The position numbers and the translations under genes were made by a program. From NCBI GenBank assembly GCA_002371315.1, contig DFHL01000002.1, positions 1-15,980 on the forward strand: DNA of 15,980 nt. Reading direction: 5' to 3'. Shown in pieces: positions 1 through 6,561 of the stretch. How positions within the stretch are numbered: position 1 is the first letter of the stretch; the number at the start of each line of letters is the position of its first letter. Under the pieces are notes generated by a model that made no database searches, was not told the DNA's origin, and saw nothing but the letters and a program-made list of their open reading frames with translations. The DNA is from Bacteroidales bacterium UBA3724. GTDB taxonomy: Bacteria > Bacteroidota > Bacteroidia > Bacteroidales > P3.

Positions 1-30
1 TGGCATTGAAATCTAAGCTTGAACGGGAGA

Positions 31-142
31 AATAAAAGGAAAAGGCTCCGCACACGGCAGAGCCAGTCCCGTTCAATCTTGAGTTTGCAGTCCTATTCCT
101 CGTGGAGTTGCTCCCCGGCAGAGCCCCACTGCGCTTCAAACT
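31..142 (-). ncRNA. Candidate structured small RNA or leader RNA (unassigned)
   Basis: Read on the minus strand, a TATCTTTG promoter-like box (149-156) is followed by about 110 nt that folds into compact elements. The predicted 5' end AGTTTG (142-137) pairs with CAAACT (87-82). Inside this lies a hairpin of GTGGGG (129-124) with CTCCAC (107-102), extended by CTC/GAG (123-121 with 113-111). The last element is an 8-bp hairpin (64-57 with 51-44, one G-U pair) followed by a T-rich tract. The 10-mer CGGCAGAGCC (plus strand) occurs in both hairpins, at 55-64 and 116-125. No convincing ORF lies here. It could be a free-standing sRNA or an attenuated leader of a gene left of the window. I cannot assign it to a known RNA family. 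Confidence 0.35.
34..64 (-). terminator. Intrinsic terminator of the candidate small RNA
   Basis: On the minus strand GGCTCTGC (64-57) pairs with GCGGAGCC (51-44) around a 5-nt loop, and TTTTCCTTTT (43-34) follows. The stem is better paired on the minus strand, because the plus strand has a C-A mismatch where the minus strand has a U-G wobble. This supports minus-strand termination. A longer flanking inverted repeat, TTGAACGGGA (19-28) with TCCCGTTCAA (67-76), encloses the hairpin and could form an alternative structure. Confidence 0.5.
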
Positions 143-148
143 GCGGTG

Positions 149-156
149 CAAAGATA
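149..156 (-). promoter_or_regulatory. Possible minus-strand -7 box (TATCTTTG)
   Basis: TATCTTTG read on the minus strand matches the Bacteroidota TAnnTTTG -7 element. It is placed so that transcription would begin near 142, the first paired base of the candidate RNA. No good -33 TTTG lies at the usual 19-bp distance; the nearest TTG is about 27 bp upstream. The promoter call is therefore tentative. Confidence 0.35.
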
Positions 157-265
157 CTAAACTTTTTCTTTTCAGCCATCCTGCAATTTGACTCATTGGC
201 ACAAAGTACCGATTTTTATCCTGCAAAATGACCTATACGCCTTTCTTCATCCATTTCTCGAAAAT

Positions 266-306
266 ATGACCAAATTATGACCAAATTTGGGATATATTGG
301 GATATA
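266..306. repeat. Two adjacent short tandem duplications
   Basis: ATGACCAAATT occurs twice back to back (266-276, 277-287). It is followed at once by TTGGGATATA, also present twice (287-296, 297-306). The block lies beyond the tRNA-Leu terminator, in a gap from about 157 to 310 that otherwise shows no gene. Similarly worded AT-rich sequence (TTACCATATTTTTACCAA) appears near 14302-14319. The function is unknown. Confidence 0.6.
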
Positions 307-310
307 AAAG

Positions 311-358
311 AAAAAGGATTTTGCAGTTCTTCTCATTTTGAGTTACTTGCAAAATCCT
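311..358 (-). terminator. Terminator of tRNA-Leu
   Basis: Directly downstream of the tRNA on the minus strand, AGGATTTTGCA (358-348) pairs with TGCAAAATCCT (325-315) to give an 11-bp stem. TTTTTCTTTT follows. This is a typical intrinsic terminator placed to end a monocistronic tRNA transcript. Confidence 0.75.
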
Positions 359-362
359 CTTG

Positions 363-445
363 TACCCCGGGAGGGACTTGAACCCTCACGCCCTTGCGAG
401 CAGCAGATTTTGAGTCTACCGTGTCTACCATTCCACCACCAGGGC
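363..445 (-). tRNA. tRNA-Leu (anticodon CAA)
   Basis: The reverse complement folds as a class II tRNA of 83 nt. The acceptor stem pairs GCCCTGG with CCGGGGT and has discriminator base A. The D-arm carries GGTAGAC. The anticodon stem is GTAGA/TCTGC around loop CTCAAAA, giving anticodon CAA, which reads the UUG leucine codon. The long variable arm typical of leucine tRNAs is present, followed by a T-arm containing GGTTCAAGTCC. The 3' CCA is not encoded and would be added post-transcriptionally. It has its own upstream promoter and downstream hairpin terminator, so it appears to be transcribed alone. Confidence 0.95.
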
Positions 446-546
446 ATTTTTGAAATCGTCGGCAAGGATGGGTTTTGGTGTTTGTCGGCTGAAATTGTTG
501 CTGTTAAACGCTAAAAACTTTTCCTCTTGCCTTTCGTTTTCAGGTG

Positions 547-577
547 CAAAGATACGCACTTTTCTGAATGTGGCAAA
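547..577 (-). promoter_or_regulatory. Promoter for tRNA-Leu (consensus Bacteroidota type)
   Basis: On the minus strand TTTG (577-574) is separated by exactly 19 bp from TATCTTTG (554-547). This matches the Bacteroidota sigma-ABfr (RpoD-type) consensus TTTG-N19-TAnnTTTG. It lies about 100 bp upstream of the tRNA-Leu 5' end, so a short leader would be removed from the precursor. It diverges from the prs promoter within the same 80-bp intergenic region. Confidence 0.75.
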
Positions 578-596
578 TTTTTTTTTGATATTTTTC

Positions 597-625
597 TTGT
601 AATCCAAAAAAAAGTAGTATTTTTG
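597..625 (+). promoter_or_regulatory. Promoter for prs
   Basis: TTG (597-599), an 18-bp A-rich spacer, and TATTTTTG (618-625) match the Bacteroidota -33/-7 promoter. Transcription would start near 632, giving a leader of about 20 nt before the prs ATG at 653. The leader is A-rich (AAACCATAAAAAGAG) and has no clear Shine-Dalgarno sequence. Confidence 0.7.
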
Positions 626-652
626 CAGTCCATTACCAAACCATAAAAAGAG

Positions 653-1633
653 ATGCAAACATCTGATAAAGTATTCATTTTCGCTGGCAGAGCCACTAAC
701 GACCTGGCTCGTCGCGTGGCCGAAATCTACGGAATTCCCCTGGGCAACTCGACCGTTTTCCAGTATGCCGACGGTGAATTCCAACCCTCGTTTGAGGAAA
801 CTATCCGTGGCGGTATAGTCTTTATTATTCAGTCCACGACTCCCCCGACCGACAATCTTTTCGAGCTCCTTATGATGGTCGATGCCGCCAAGCGCGCATC
901 GGCGGGCAAGATTGTTGCTGTTATTCCTTATTATGGTTTTGCGCGTCAGGACCGCAAGGACAAGCCTCACGTCCCCATTGCGTCGCGCCTGATTGCCGAT
1001 ATGCTTGTCGCCGCCGGTGTCGACCGTCTCATCACGATGGACCTTCACGCCGACCAGATACAGGGCTTTTTCAACATCCCGGTCGACCACCTGTTCGGCT
1101 CGTCGCTCTTTATGCCGTATATCCGCGAGAAGTTCGACATCGAGGATGTGATGTTCGCTTCGCCCGATATGGGTGGCAGCAAGCGCGCCGGAATGTATGC
1201 CAAGACGCTGAACAACAGCTTCGTTATATGCTATAAACACCGCAACAAGCCCAACGAGATTGGCGAGATGCGCCTGATTGGCGATGTGGAGGGCAAGCAC
1301 GTCATCCTGCTGGACGACCTGATCGATACGGGCTCGACCATCTGCAAGGCTGCGGGCATCATCAAGGCCAGTGGCGCCAAGAGCGTCCGCGCTATGATTA
1401 CGCACCCCGTCCTGTCGGGCAATGCCATCGAGAAGATTGAAAATTCGGATCTTGAGGAACTTGTTGTCTCGGACACCATACCCCTGAAGCGCGAGTCGTC
1501 GAAAATCCGCGTGCTTTCGTGCGACTGGCTCTTTGCCGAGGCCATACGCCGCGTCACCAACTGCGAGTCGCTCGACAACCTCTATGAGACGACAATCCAC
1601 CACAAGGGCGTCATCCATCGCATCGAGCATTGA
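653..1633 (+). CDS. prs: Ribose-phosphate pyrophosphokinase (PRPP synthetase)
   Basis: Transfers pyrophosphate from ATP to ribose 5-phosphate to make PRPP, the cytosolic precursor for purines, pyrimidines, histidine, tryptophan and NAD. The 326-residue product is full length for class I enzymes. Visible family features: N-terminal FAGRATNDLA (10-19); the YADGEFQP segment (38-45); metal and nucleotide-binding region MDLHADQIQGFF (129-140) with His132; flexible-loop basic residues Lys195 and Arg197; and the PRPP-binding loop VILLDDLIDTGST (217-229), where the usual DTGGT reads DTGST. The ATG at 653 follows a clear promoter by about 20 nt. rplY starts 77 bp downstream with no hairpin terminator between, so the two may be co-transcribed. 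The long antisense frame over this gene is not credible. Confidence 0.97.
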   Translation: MQTSDKVFIFAGRATNDLARRVAEIYGIPLGNSTVFQYADGEFQPSFEETIRGGIVFIIQSTTPPTDNLFELLMMVDAAKRASAGKIVAVIPYYGFARQDRKDKPHVPIASRLIADMLVAAGVDRLITMDLHADQIQGFFNIPVDHLFGSSLFMPYIREKFDIEDVMFASPDMGGSKRAGMYAKTLNNSFVICYKHRNKPNEIGEMRLIGDVEGKHVILLDDLIDTGSTICKAAGIIKASGAKSVRAMITHPVLSGNAIEKIENSDLEELVVSDTIPLKRESSKIRVLSCDWLFAEAIRRVTNCESLDNLYETTIHHKGVIHRIEH

Positions 1634-1653
1634 TGCCGACGCCATTGCAAATG

Positions 1654-1682
1654 TTTGAAAGTTTTTTTAATAATTATTTTTT
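1654..1682 (+). promoter_or_regulatory. Weak candidate promoter upstream of rplY
   Basis: TTTG (1654-1657), a 17-bp spacer and TATTTTTT (1675-1682) loosely resemble the Bacteroidota promoter, but the final G of the -7 box is missing. The sequence up to the rplY start is strongly AT-rich, which is common upstream of well-translated Bacteroidota ribosomal protein genes. Read-through from prs is an alternative. Confidence 0.3.
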
Positions 1683-1710
1683 TTATTAATCATTTAAATT
1701 TCTAAAAACA

Positions 1711-2292
1711 ATGAGAATAGTATCAATGAGCGGTGCTCTGCGCGAGCACGTAGGGAAAAAGGATGCTAAGGCTTTGCGTCGTGAGGACAAGGTGCCTTGC
1801 GTTATGTACGGCAAGAATGAGCAGATTGCTTTCAGCGTTGCCCAGACTGCCTTCGACCGCATCATCTTCAACCCGGAACCTTGCTTTGTCGAAATCGACA
1901 TCAACGGCACCAAGCACAGCGCTATGCTGAAGGACATCGAGTTCCATCCTGTGACCGACATCGTCTATCACGCTGATTTCTATGAGCTGAGCGACGACAA
2001 GCCCATCGTTATGTCCATCCCCGTCCACACCTGTGGCACCTCGGTTGGCGTTATGAAGGGTGGCAAGCTGGCTTACAAGCAGAAACGCCTCAACGTGAAG
2101 GCTCTGCCCGCCAATATGCCCAACGAGATCGTTGTCGACATCACCAAGCTCGATGTTGCACAGCGCGTGAAGGTTCAGGACATTCCGACCAACAACTTCG
2201 AATTTCTCAACCCCAAGAGCAGCGAGGTGCTTGTCGTCAACAGCACCCGTGCTTCCGCTACTGCCGATGATACCGAGGCTGCAGCTGAATAA
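1711..2292 (+). CDS. rplY: 50S ribosomal protein L25 (general stress protein Ctc type)
   Basis: Binds 5S rRNA in the large ribosomal subunit. At 193 residues it is the long Ctc/TL5-type L25: an N-terminal 5S-binding domain (about 1-95, with the conserved ALRREDKVPCVMYG segment at 21-34), a C-terminal beta domain (about 100-182, including GVMKGGKL), and an Ala/Glu/Asp-rich tail. The ATG at 1711 is preferred over the in-frame ATG at 1726 because it keeps the first beta strand and follows an A-rich leader (CTAAAAACA) typical of Bacteroidota translation starts. It follows prs by 77 bp and is closed by a strong terminator. In many Bacteroidota peptidyl-tRNA hydrolase (pth) follows L25; here the next gene is a HAD phosphatase. 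Confidence 0.93.
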   Translation: MRIVSMSGALREHVGKKDAKALRREDKVPCVMYGKNEQIAFSVAQTAFDRIIFNPEPCFVEIDINGTKHSAMLKDIEFHPVTDIVYHADFYELSDDKPIVMSIPVHTCGTSVGVMKGGKLAYKQKRLNVKALPANMPNEIVVDITKLDVAQRVKVQDIPTNNFEFLNPKSSEVLVVNSTRASATADDTEAAAE

Positions 2293-2315
2293 ATGCTTGA
2301 TTGAGTTCGCAATGG

Positions 2316-2347
2316 AGAGTCGCGACCGCACCGTCGCGACTCTTTTT
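2316..2347 (+). terminator. Strong intrinsic terminator after rplY
   Basis: AGAGTCGCGAC (2316-2326) and GTCGCGACTCT (2333-2343) form a perfect 11-bp GC-rich stem with a 6-nt loop, followed by a T run (2343-2347). It ends only 11 bp before the start codon of the HAD hydrolase gene. That gene must therefore depend on read-through or on a promoter I cannot identify. Confidence 0.9.
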
Positions 2348-2358
2348 GTCAACAGGCT

Positions 2359-3102
2359 ATGAGGCAATATCTGCTTTTCGACCTCGACCGCACGCTGTGG
2401 GACTTCGACGGCAATGCCGAGCGGACCTACCGCGCTATGTTCGACAGTTTCGGATTGAAGGCCTTGTGCGGTGTCTGTTTCGAGACTTTCCACGAACGCT
2501 ACCGCATCATCAACGATACCCTGTGGGAGGCCTATCGCAACGGCACTATCAGCAAGGAAATGCTGTCGCTGCGCCGTTTTTCGCTTACGCTGGCCGATTT
2601 CGGATGCGATGCCGAGTCGGCCGAGATCGTGCACCTGTCGCGCAAGATGAGCGACTACTACGTCGTCGAGGGGACGCGCCAGACGGGCCTTATGCCTGGA
2701 GCCCGCGAGCTGCTGGACTGGCTTGCCGAAAGGCGCGACCGCTATTGTCTGGCTGTGATAACCAACGGCTTTTCGGAAGCGCAGCTTCCCAAGATGAAGA
2801 GTTCGGGAATAGACCGCTATTTTGATTATTTCTTTCTTTCGGAAGACATTGGCTTTATGAAGCCCGACCGGCGTTTCTTCGAGGCTGCGCTGAGGCGTAT
2901 GGGCGTCGGTGCCGAACGGTGCCTCGTCATAGGCGACGACTACAAGGTCGACATCGCTGGCGCTATGGCAGTCGGCATACCGCAGGTGTGGTACAATCCC
3001 AAGGCCATCGCCTTGGCCGACGCGGCCCTTCCGCCAACCTACGAGGTCAGGCATCTGGCCGAAGTGAAAGATATCTTTGAAACGAGGATTGTTTTACCAT
3101 AG
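2359..3102 (+). CDS. YjjG-family HAD hydrolase (nucleotide 5'-phosphatase-like)
   Basis: A 247-residue haloacid dehalogenase superfamily phosphatase. All four HAD motifs are visible: FDLDRTLW with nucleophile Asp8 and acid/base Asp10; ITNGF with Thr135; the lysine of MKPD at 168; and IGDDYKVDIAG with Asp193, Asp194 and Asp198. Residues about 15-100 form the alpha-helical cap of subclass I. The order and wording (DRTLWDF near the start, GFMKPDRRFFEAAL) best match the YjjG group, whose characterised E. coli member removes phosphate from noncanonical and canonical pyrimidine nucleoside monophosphates. The substrate here is inferred. The ATG at 2359 is required, because later starts would lose Asp8. 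It sits just after the rplY terminator, and its expression is probably low or read-through dependent. Confidence 0.88.
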   Translation: MRQYLLFDLDRTLWDFDGNAERTYRAMFDSFGLKALCGVCFETFHERYRIINDTLWEAYRNGTISKEMLSLRRFSLTLADFGCDAESAEIVHLSRKMSDYYVVEGTRQTGLMPGARELLDWLAERRDRYCLAVITNGFSEAQLPKMKSSGIDRYFDYFFLSEDIGFMKPDRRFFEAALRRMGVGAERCLVIGDDYKVDIAGAMAVGIPQVWYNPKAIALADAALPPTYEVRHLAEVKDIFETRIVLP

Positions 3103-3171
3103 GGCACATCTATTAATATTAAACTACGAATCAAACGATTTTTTAGAGTGTACCCATAATTAATTCGGAAT

Positions 3172-4050
3172 ATGCATAAATCTGGTTTTGTTAATATTAT
3201 TGGCAATCCCAATGTTGGGAAGTCAACCTTGATGAACGCCCTGGTGGGCGAAAAGCTTTCGATCATCACCAGCAAGGCGCAGACCACACGCCATCGCATT
3301 ATGGGCATCGTAAACGGCGATGATTTCCAGATAGTCTACACCGACACGCCGGGCATCGTCAATCCGCACTACAAGCTGCACGAGCAGATGATGGGTTTCG
3401 TTGGCAGCGCCATTCAGGATGCCGACCTTTTTTTGCTGGTCACCGAGGTCGGCGAGACGCTGAAGAACCAGCAGGTGCTGCAGCGCGTCATAGCATCGGA
3501 CATTCCCGTGATACTGGTCATCAATAAGATAGACCTTTCTGACCAGGCTACAATCCAGGCCAAGATAGCCTACTGGCAGGAGCAGATTCCGCGCGCCATA
3601 GTGGTGCCCTGCTCGGCCACCGAGGGCTTCAACGTCAACACCATCTTTGACCATATTATGGCTCTGCTGCCCGAAAATCCGCCCTATTTCCCAAAGGATG
3701 AGCTGACAGACCGTTCGATGCGTTTCTTCGTTTCGGAGATTGTGCGCGAGAAGATATTGCTGCTCTACGACAAGGAGATACCCTACAGCAGCGAGGTGGC
3801 CGTGGAAAGCTACCGTGAAGGGGAGGGGATGGACCGCATTTCGGCAGTCATCTTTGTGGAGCGCGAAAGCCAGAAGGCCATCCTCATAGGCCATCAGGGC
3901 AAGTCGATCAAGAAGCTCGGCATCGAAGCGCGCAAGGACATCGAGGAGTTCACCGGCAAGAAGTGCTATCTGGAACTGCGCATCAAGGTGCTGAAGGACT
4001 GGCGCAACAGCGACCGCGCCCTTCGCCAGTTTGGCTACGAGTGCGAGTGA
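3172..4050 (+). CDS. era: GTPase Era
   Basis: An essential Ras-like GTPase with a KH domain that binds the 3' end of 16S rRNA and assists 30S subunit maturation. The product is 292 residues, normal for Era. GTPase motifs: P-loop GNPNVGKS (11-18); switch I with AQTTRHRI (36-43); DTPG (58-61); NKID (118-121); SAT (148-150). The C-terminal KH domain (about 205-285) carries GHQGKSIKKLG (240-250). The ATG at 3172 gives the expected short N-terminus before the P-loop. It lies 69 bp after the HAD gene with no terminator between, so the two may share a transcript. No TAnnTTTG promoter is seen in that gap. A strong hairpin terminator follows 15 bp after the stop. In many Bacteroidota der follows era; here it does not. 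Confidence 0.97.
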   Translation: MHKSGFVNIIGNPNVGKSTLMNALVGEKLSIITSKAQTTRHRIMGIVNGDDFQIVYTDTPGIVNPHYKLHEQMMGFVGSAIQDADLFLLVTEVGETLKNQQVLQRVIASDIPVILVINKIDLSDQATIQAKIAYWQEQIPRAIVVPCSATEGFNVNTIFDHIMALLPENPPYFPKDELTDRSMRFFVSEIVREKILLLYDKEIPYSSEVAVESYREGEGMDRISAVIFVERESQKAILIGHQGKSIKKLGIEARKDIEEFTGKKCYLELRIKVLKDWRNSDRALRQFGYECE

Positions 4051-4065
4051 CCTGACAATACAGAG

Positions 4066-4105
4066 AAAAAGGCAGGGACGGTCGTCGACCGTCCCTGCCT
4101 TTTTT
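4066..4105. terminator. Bidirectional terminator between convergent genes
   Basis: GGCAGGGACGGTC (4071-4083) and its exact complement (4087-4099) form a 13-bp stem with a 3-nt loop. It is flanked by A5 on the left (4066-4070) and a T run on the right (4100-4105), so it can terminate both era (plus) and the YD-like protein gene (minus). Confidence 0.92.
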
Positions 4106-4145
4106 CATTTGGCTGTGTCAGCCAGGCTTCGGCAATAAAGGTCTG

Positions 4146-4925
4146 TTAGAAATACTCTATCTCGCGGGTCACGATGTACTGCATAACAGGGTCGCCGTCC
4201 TGCAGTTCGCTCTCGGTACGGCGGGTCCAGTTGCCGTTGCTGTCGTATTCGTACTGGAAGATAGTGACATACATCTCGGGCTCGGCCTCGCTATAGTCGT
4301 AGAGGGTCTGTGAAACGGGTTCGTTGTTTTCGTCGTATTCGTAGCGCCATTCCTGCATTTTCTTGCCGTTGCGGTCGAAGACGACCTTCTTGTCGACATT
4401 GTTGCCGGCATAGGTGAACACTTCGCGCTTGTAGATGTTGCCGGCTGCATCGTTGAGCGAGCGCTGGACGAGGCGGCCCTGGGCGTCGAAGCGTACCAGC
4501 GTGCGGCTCTCGATTTGGCGGTCCACATCTTCAACCCATATCTCTTTCAGAGTGTTCTGCGCATCGTAGGAGTAGTAGGTGCGGCCAATGACGTTGTCGT
4601 TGTTGTCCACAATCTGTTCGACGGTGGTGAGGCCGAATCCGTCGTGTTTGAAGCGCGAGCGGAATATGACGTCGGCCTCGGGGGTGACGTAGGTCATAGT
4701 CTTGCGCCAGCCTTTGCTGTTGTAGGCTGTTTCGAGGCGTTCGAGGATATCGCCTTCAGAGGTGACGCCTTGGAAGTCGGTGCGAGCCTCGTAGGTGATT
4801 TTTGTCACGTTTTTGACTTTGCCGTGCAGGCCGTCGATGGCAACGTCGTTGGCTGGTTTTTGTGCGCTGAGCGTTGCGGCCAGGCTTGCAAAAATGGCGA
4901 ATGCGAAGAGTGTTTTTATTTTCAT
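4146..4925 (-). CDS. Exported protein with YD-like repeats, function unknown
   Basis: 259 residues. The N-terminal 21 residues are a signal peptide (Lys-rich start, hydrophobic core, LSA-Q cleavage site). The mature part is a series of beta-strand units of the type Y-x-x-D/N-x-x-G-x, for example YNSKGW (68-73), YDAQNTL (120-126), FDAQGRLV (146-153), FDRNGK (183-188), YDENNE (197-202) and YDSNGNW (227-233). These resemble the YD/RHS-like repeats of small Bacteroidota secreted proteins. No catalytic motif or lipobox is visible, so it is probably periplasmic. It has its own near-consensus promoter and a terminator shared with era, so it is a single-gene transcript. I cannot assign a function. 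Confidence 0.8.
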   Translation of the reverse strand: MKIKTLFAFAIFASLAATLSAQKPANDVAIDGLHGKVKNVTKITYEARTDFQGVTSEGDILERLETAYNSKGWRKTMTYVTPEADVIFRSRFKHDGFGLTTVEQIVDNNDNVIGRTYYSYDAQNTLKEIWVEDVDRQIESRTLVRFDAQGRLVQRSLNDAAGNIYKREVFTYAGNNVDKKVVFDRNGKKMQEWRYEYDENNEPVSQTLYDYSEAEPEMYVTIFQYEYDSNGNWTRRTESELQDGDPVMQYIVTREIEYF

Positions 4926-4989
4926 ATCGAGGTGATTCTGTTGTTGTTGTGTGTCTGGTTTACTTATTTTCCGATGGTTTCTTCAAAGG

Positions 4990-5020
4990 CAAAATTACGA
5001 AAGTTAGGCGAATTGGCAAA
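4990..5020 (-). promoter_or_regulatory. Promoter for the exported YD-like protein
   Basis: On the minus strand TTTG (5020-5017) lies exactly 19 bp before TAATTTTG (4997-4990), a consensus-spaced Bacteroidota promoter. It gives a leader of about 55-60 nt before the ATG at 4925. The -33 box falls inside the region used by the divergent symporter promoter. Confidence 0.75.
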
Positions 5021-5027
5021 ATTTTCG

Positions 5028-5035
5028 TATTTTTG
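5028..5035 (+). promoter_or_regulatory. -7 box of the symporter promoter
   Basis: TATTTTTG on the plus strand matches TAnnTTTG and would start transcription around 5042, giving a short leader before the ATG at 5056. No clear TTTG is found at the -33 position; GTTAG at 5003-5007 is the nearest candidate. The promoter may be weak or activator-dependent, and it is interlocked with the divergent promoter on the other strand. Confidence 0.45.
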
Positions 5036-5055
5036 CAAAATCAATCTGATAACGG

Positions 5056-6561
5056 ATGAGTACGCAAAATATTATATTGTTGTGTTTTATTTTATACACG
5101 GCATTGCTTTTTTTTGTGATGTGGCTCACATCGCGACGTTCGTCGGGCAATGATGCCTTTTTCCGTGCGGGCCGCAAATCGCCGTGGCCGGTGGTAGCCT
5201 ATGGTATGCTTGGCGCGTCGCTGTCTGGCGTCACGTTTATGTCCGTTCCCGGCGGTGTCTACTATGGGGCTTTCACCTATATGCCGCTGGTGTTCGGCTA
5301 TGTGATAGGCTATTTTGTCATCGCCTTCCTGCTGCTGCCGCTCTATTACCGGCTGAACCTGACATCGATATACTCCTATCTCGACCAGCGTTTTGGCGGC
5401 ACTTCCGAGCGGACGGGAGCCATCTTTTTCATACTGTCGCGACTGCTGGGCTCGGCGTTGCGTATGTATCTGGTAGTCTTTGTCCTGTATGAGCTTGTCT
5501 TTGTCAACTGGGGCATTCCGTTTTGGGTGCCTGCGGTGGTCTTTATAGCGCTGATACTGCTCTATACCTTTCGTGGCGGTCTGAAGACCGTGGTGTGGAC
5601 CGACACGCTGCAGACTACATTCCTGCTGCTGGCGGCGATTGCGACGGTGGTTGTGGTGCTCAAGAATTTGGGTATGAGCATTCCCGAACTGTTGAGTGCC
5701 AGTAGCGATGAGGGATATACGCGCATTTGGGAAACGGATATAAACCATCCGAAATACTATTGGAAACAGATAGTTTCTGGTGCTTTCATTACCATCGCTA
5801 TGACTGGCCTGGATCAGGATATGATGCAGAAGAATCTGACTTGCAAGTCGCTGCGTGATGCACAGAAGAACGTCATTACCTCCAGTTTCCTCTTTATCAT
5901 CGTCAATCTTATCTTCTTGACCCTGGGTGCCGCCTTGGTCTATTACGGCACGCATACGTCTGGTTTCGAGATGCCTGTGGGTGCCGACGGGCGTGTGCTT
6001 GGCGACAAGATATATCCGGCCATAGCCCAGTCGCTTGGCGGATTCACGCTGGTGTGCTTTGTGTTGGGGATGGTGGCGGCGGGCTACAGTAGCGCCGACG
6101 GCACGCTGACGGCCTTGACGACCACTTTCTGCTATGACTTTATGCACTTCGACAAGCGCAAGGATATGAGCGAGGCAAGCCAAGTGCGCTACCGCAAACT
6201 GGTACACGTCGGATTTGCACTGCTCTATCAGCTGGTAATCATCGCTTTCAGGCCTTTCCACAACGACTCGCTTATCAATATTCTTTTTGATATTGCAGGC
6301 TACACCTACGGCCCGTTACTCGGTCTCTATGCCTTTGGTTTGTTCACCAAGCGAAGCGTGCGTGACCGTTGGGTGCCCGTCATCGCGCTGGCAAGTCCTG
6401 TGGCGTGCTATCTGCTGAAAATCTATTCCGCGCAACTTTTCGGCGGCTACCAACTTGGCTTTGAGCTGCTGTTGCTCAACGGACTGCTGACGTTTGCCGG
6501 TCTACTGGCGATAAGCAGGAAGAAAGATGTTTATGTTAATGAGAATCAAGAATCAAAATGA
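5056..6561 (+). CDS. Sodium:solute symporter (SSS family)
   Basis: An inner-membrane transporter coupling solute uptake to the sodium gradient. The 501-residue product has a periodic pattern of hydrophobic helices consistent with the roughly 13-TM SSS fold. Family signatures: GASLSGVTFMSVPG (53-66) in TM2, YTFRGGLKTVVWTDTLQ (170-186), and an AGYSSADGTLTALTT segment near residue 340, the TM8-equivalent region that carries sodium-ligand serine and threonine residues in this family. Substrate cannot be read from sequence; sugar, sialic acid, amino acid or carboxylate are all possible. The stop codon overlaps the next start (ATGA at 6558-6561), so the DUF4831 lipoprotein is translationally coupled to it. 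This argues for a joint role in uptake. Confidence 0.92.
   Translation: MSTQNIILLCFILYTALLFFVMWLTSRRSSGNDAFFRAGRKSPWPVVAYGMLGASLSGVTFMSVPGGVYYGAFTYMPLVFGYVIGYFVIAFLLLPLYYRLNLTSIYSYLDQRFGGTSERTGAIFFILSRLLGSALRMYLVVFVLYELVFVNWGIPFWVPAVVFIALILLYTFRGGLKTVVWTDTLQTTFLLLAAIATVVVVLKNLGMSIPELLSASSDEGYTRIWETDINHPKYYWKQIVSGAFITIAMTGLDQDMMQKNLTCKSLRDAQKNVITSSFLFIIVNLIFLTLGAALVYYGTHTSGFEMPVGADGRVLGDKIYPAIAQSLGGFTLVCFVLGMVAAGYSSADGTLTALTTTFCYDFMHFDKRKDMSEASQVRYRKLVHVGFALLYQLVIIAFRPFHNDSLINILFDIAGYTYGPLLGLYAFGLFTKRSVRDRWVPVIALASPVACYLLKIYSAQLFGGYQLGFELLLLNGLLTFAGLLAISRKKDVYVNENQESK

Noticed and set aside
19..231. 70-residue plus-strand ORF at the left edge
   Set aside because: Ser/Arg-rich low-complexity translation running through hairpins and a minus-strand promoter-like box. 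The structured RNA reading fits better.
425..1645. 406-codon minus-strand ORF over prs and the tRNA region
   Set aside because: Shadow of prs that also runs through the divergent promoters and into the tRNA-Leu gene, which a real coding sequence would not do.
2301..2825. 174-codon plus-strand ORF overlapping the HAD gene
   Set aside because: A different frame of the HAD hydrolase, starting inside the rplY terminator. The HAD frame has all catalytic motifs.
1723..3054. 443-codon minus-strand ORF over rplY and the HAD gene
   Set aside because: Spans two well-supported genes and a terminator on the opposite strand, with no family resemblance.
5092..6261. 389-codon minus-strand ORF over the symporter
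   Set aside because: Gln/His/Arg-rich composition is the expected complement of hydrophobic membrane-protein codons.
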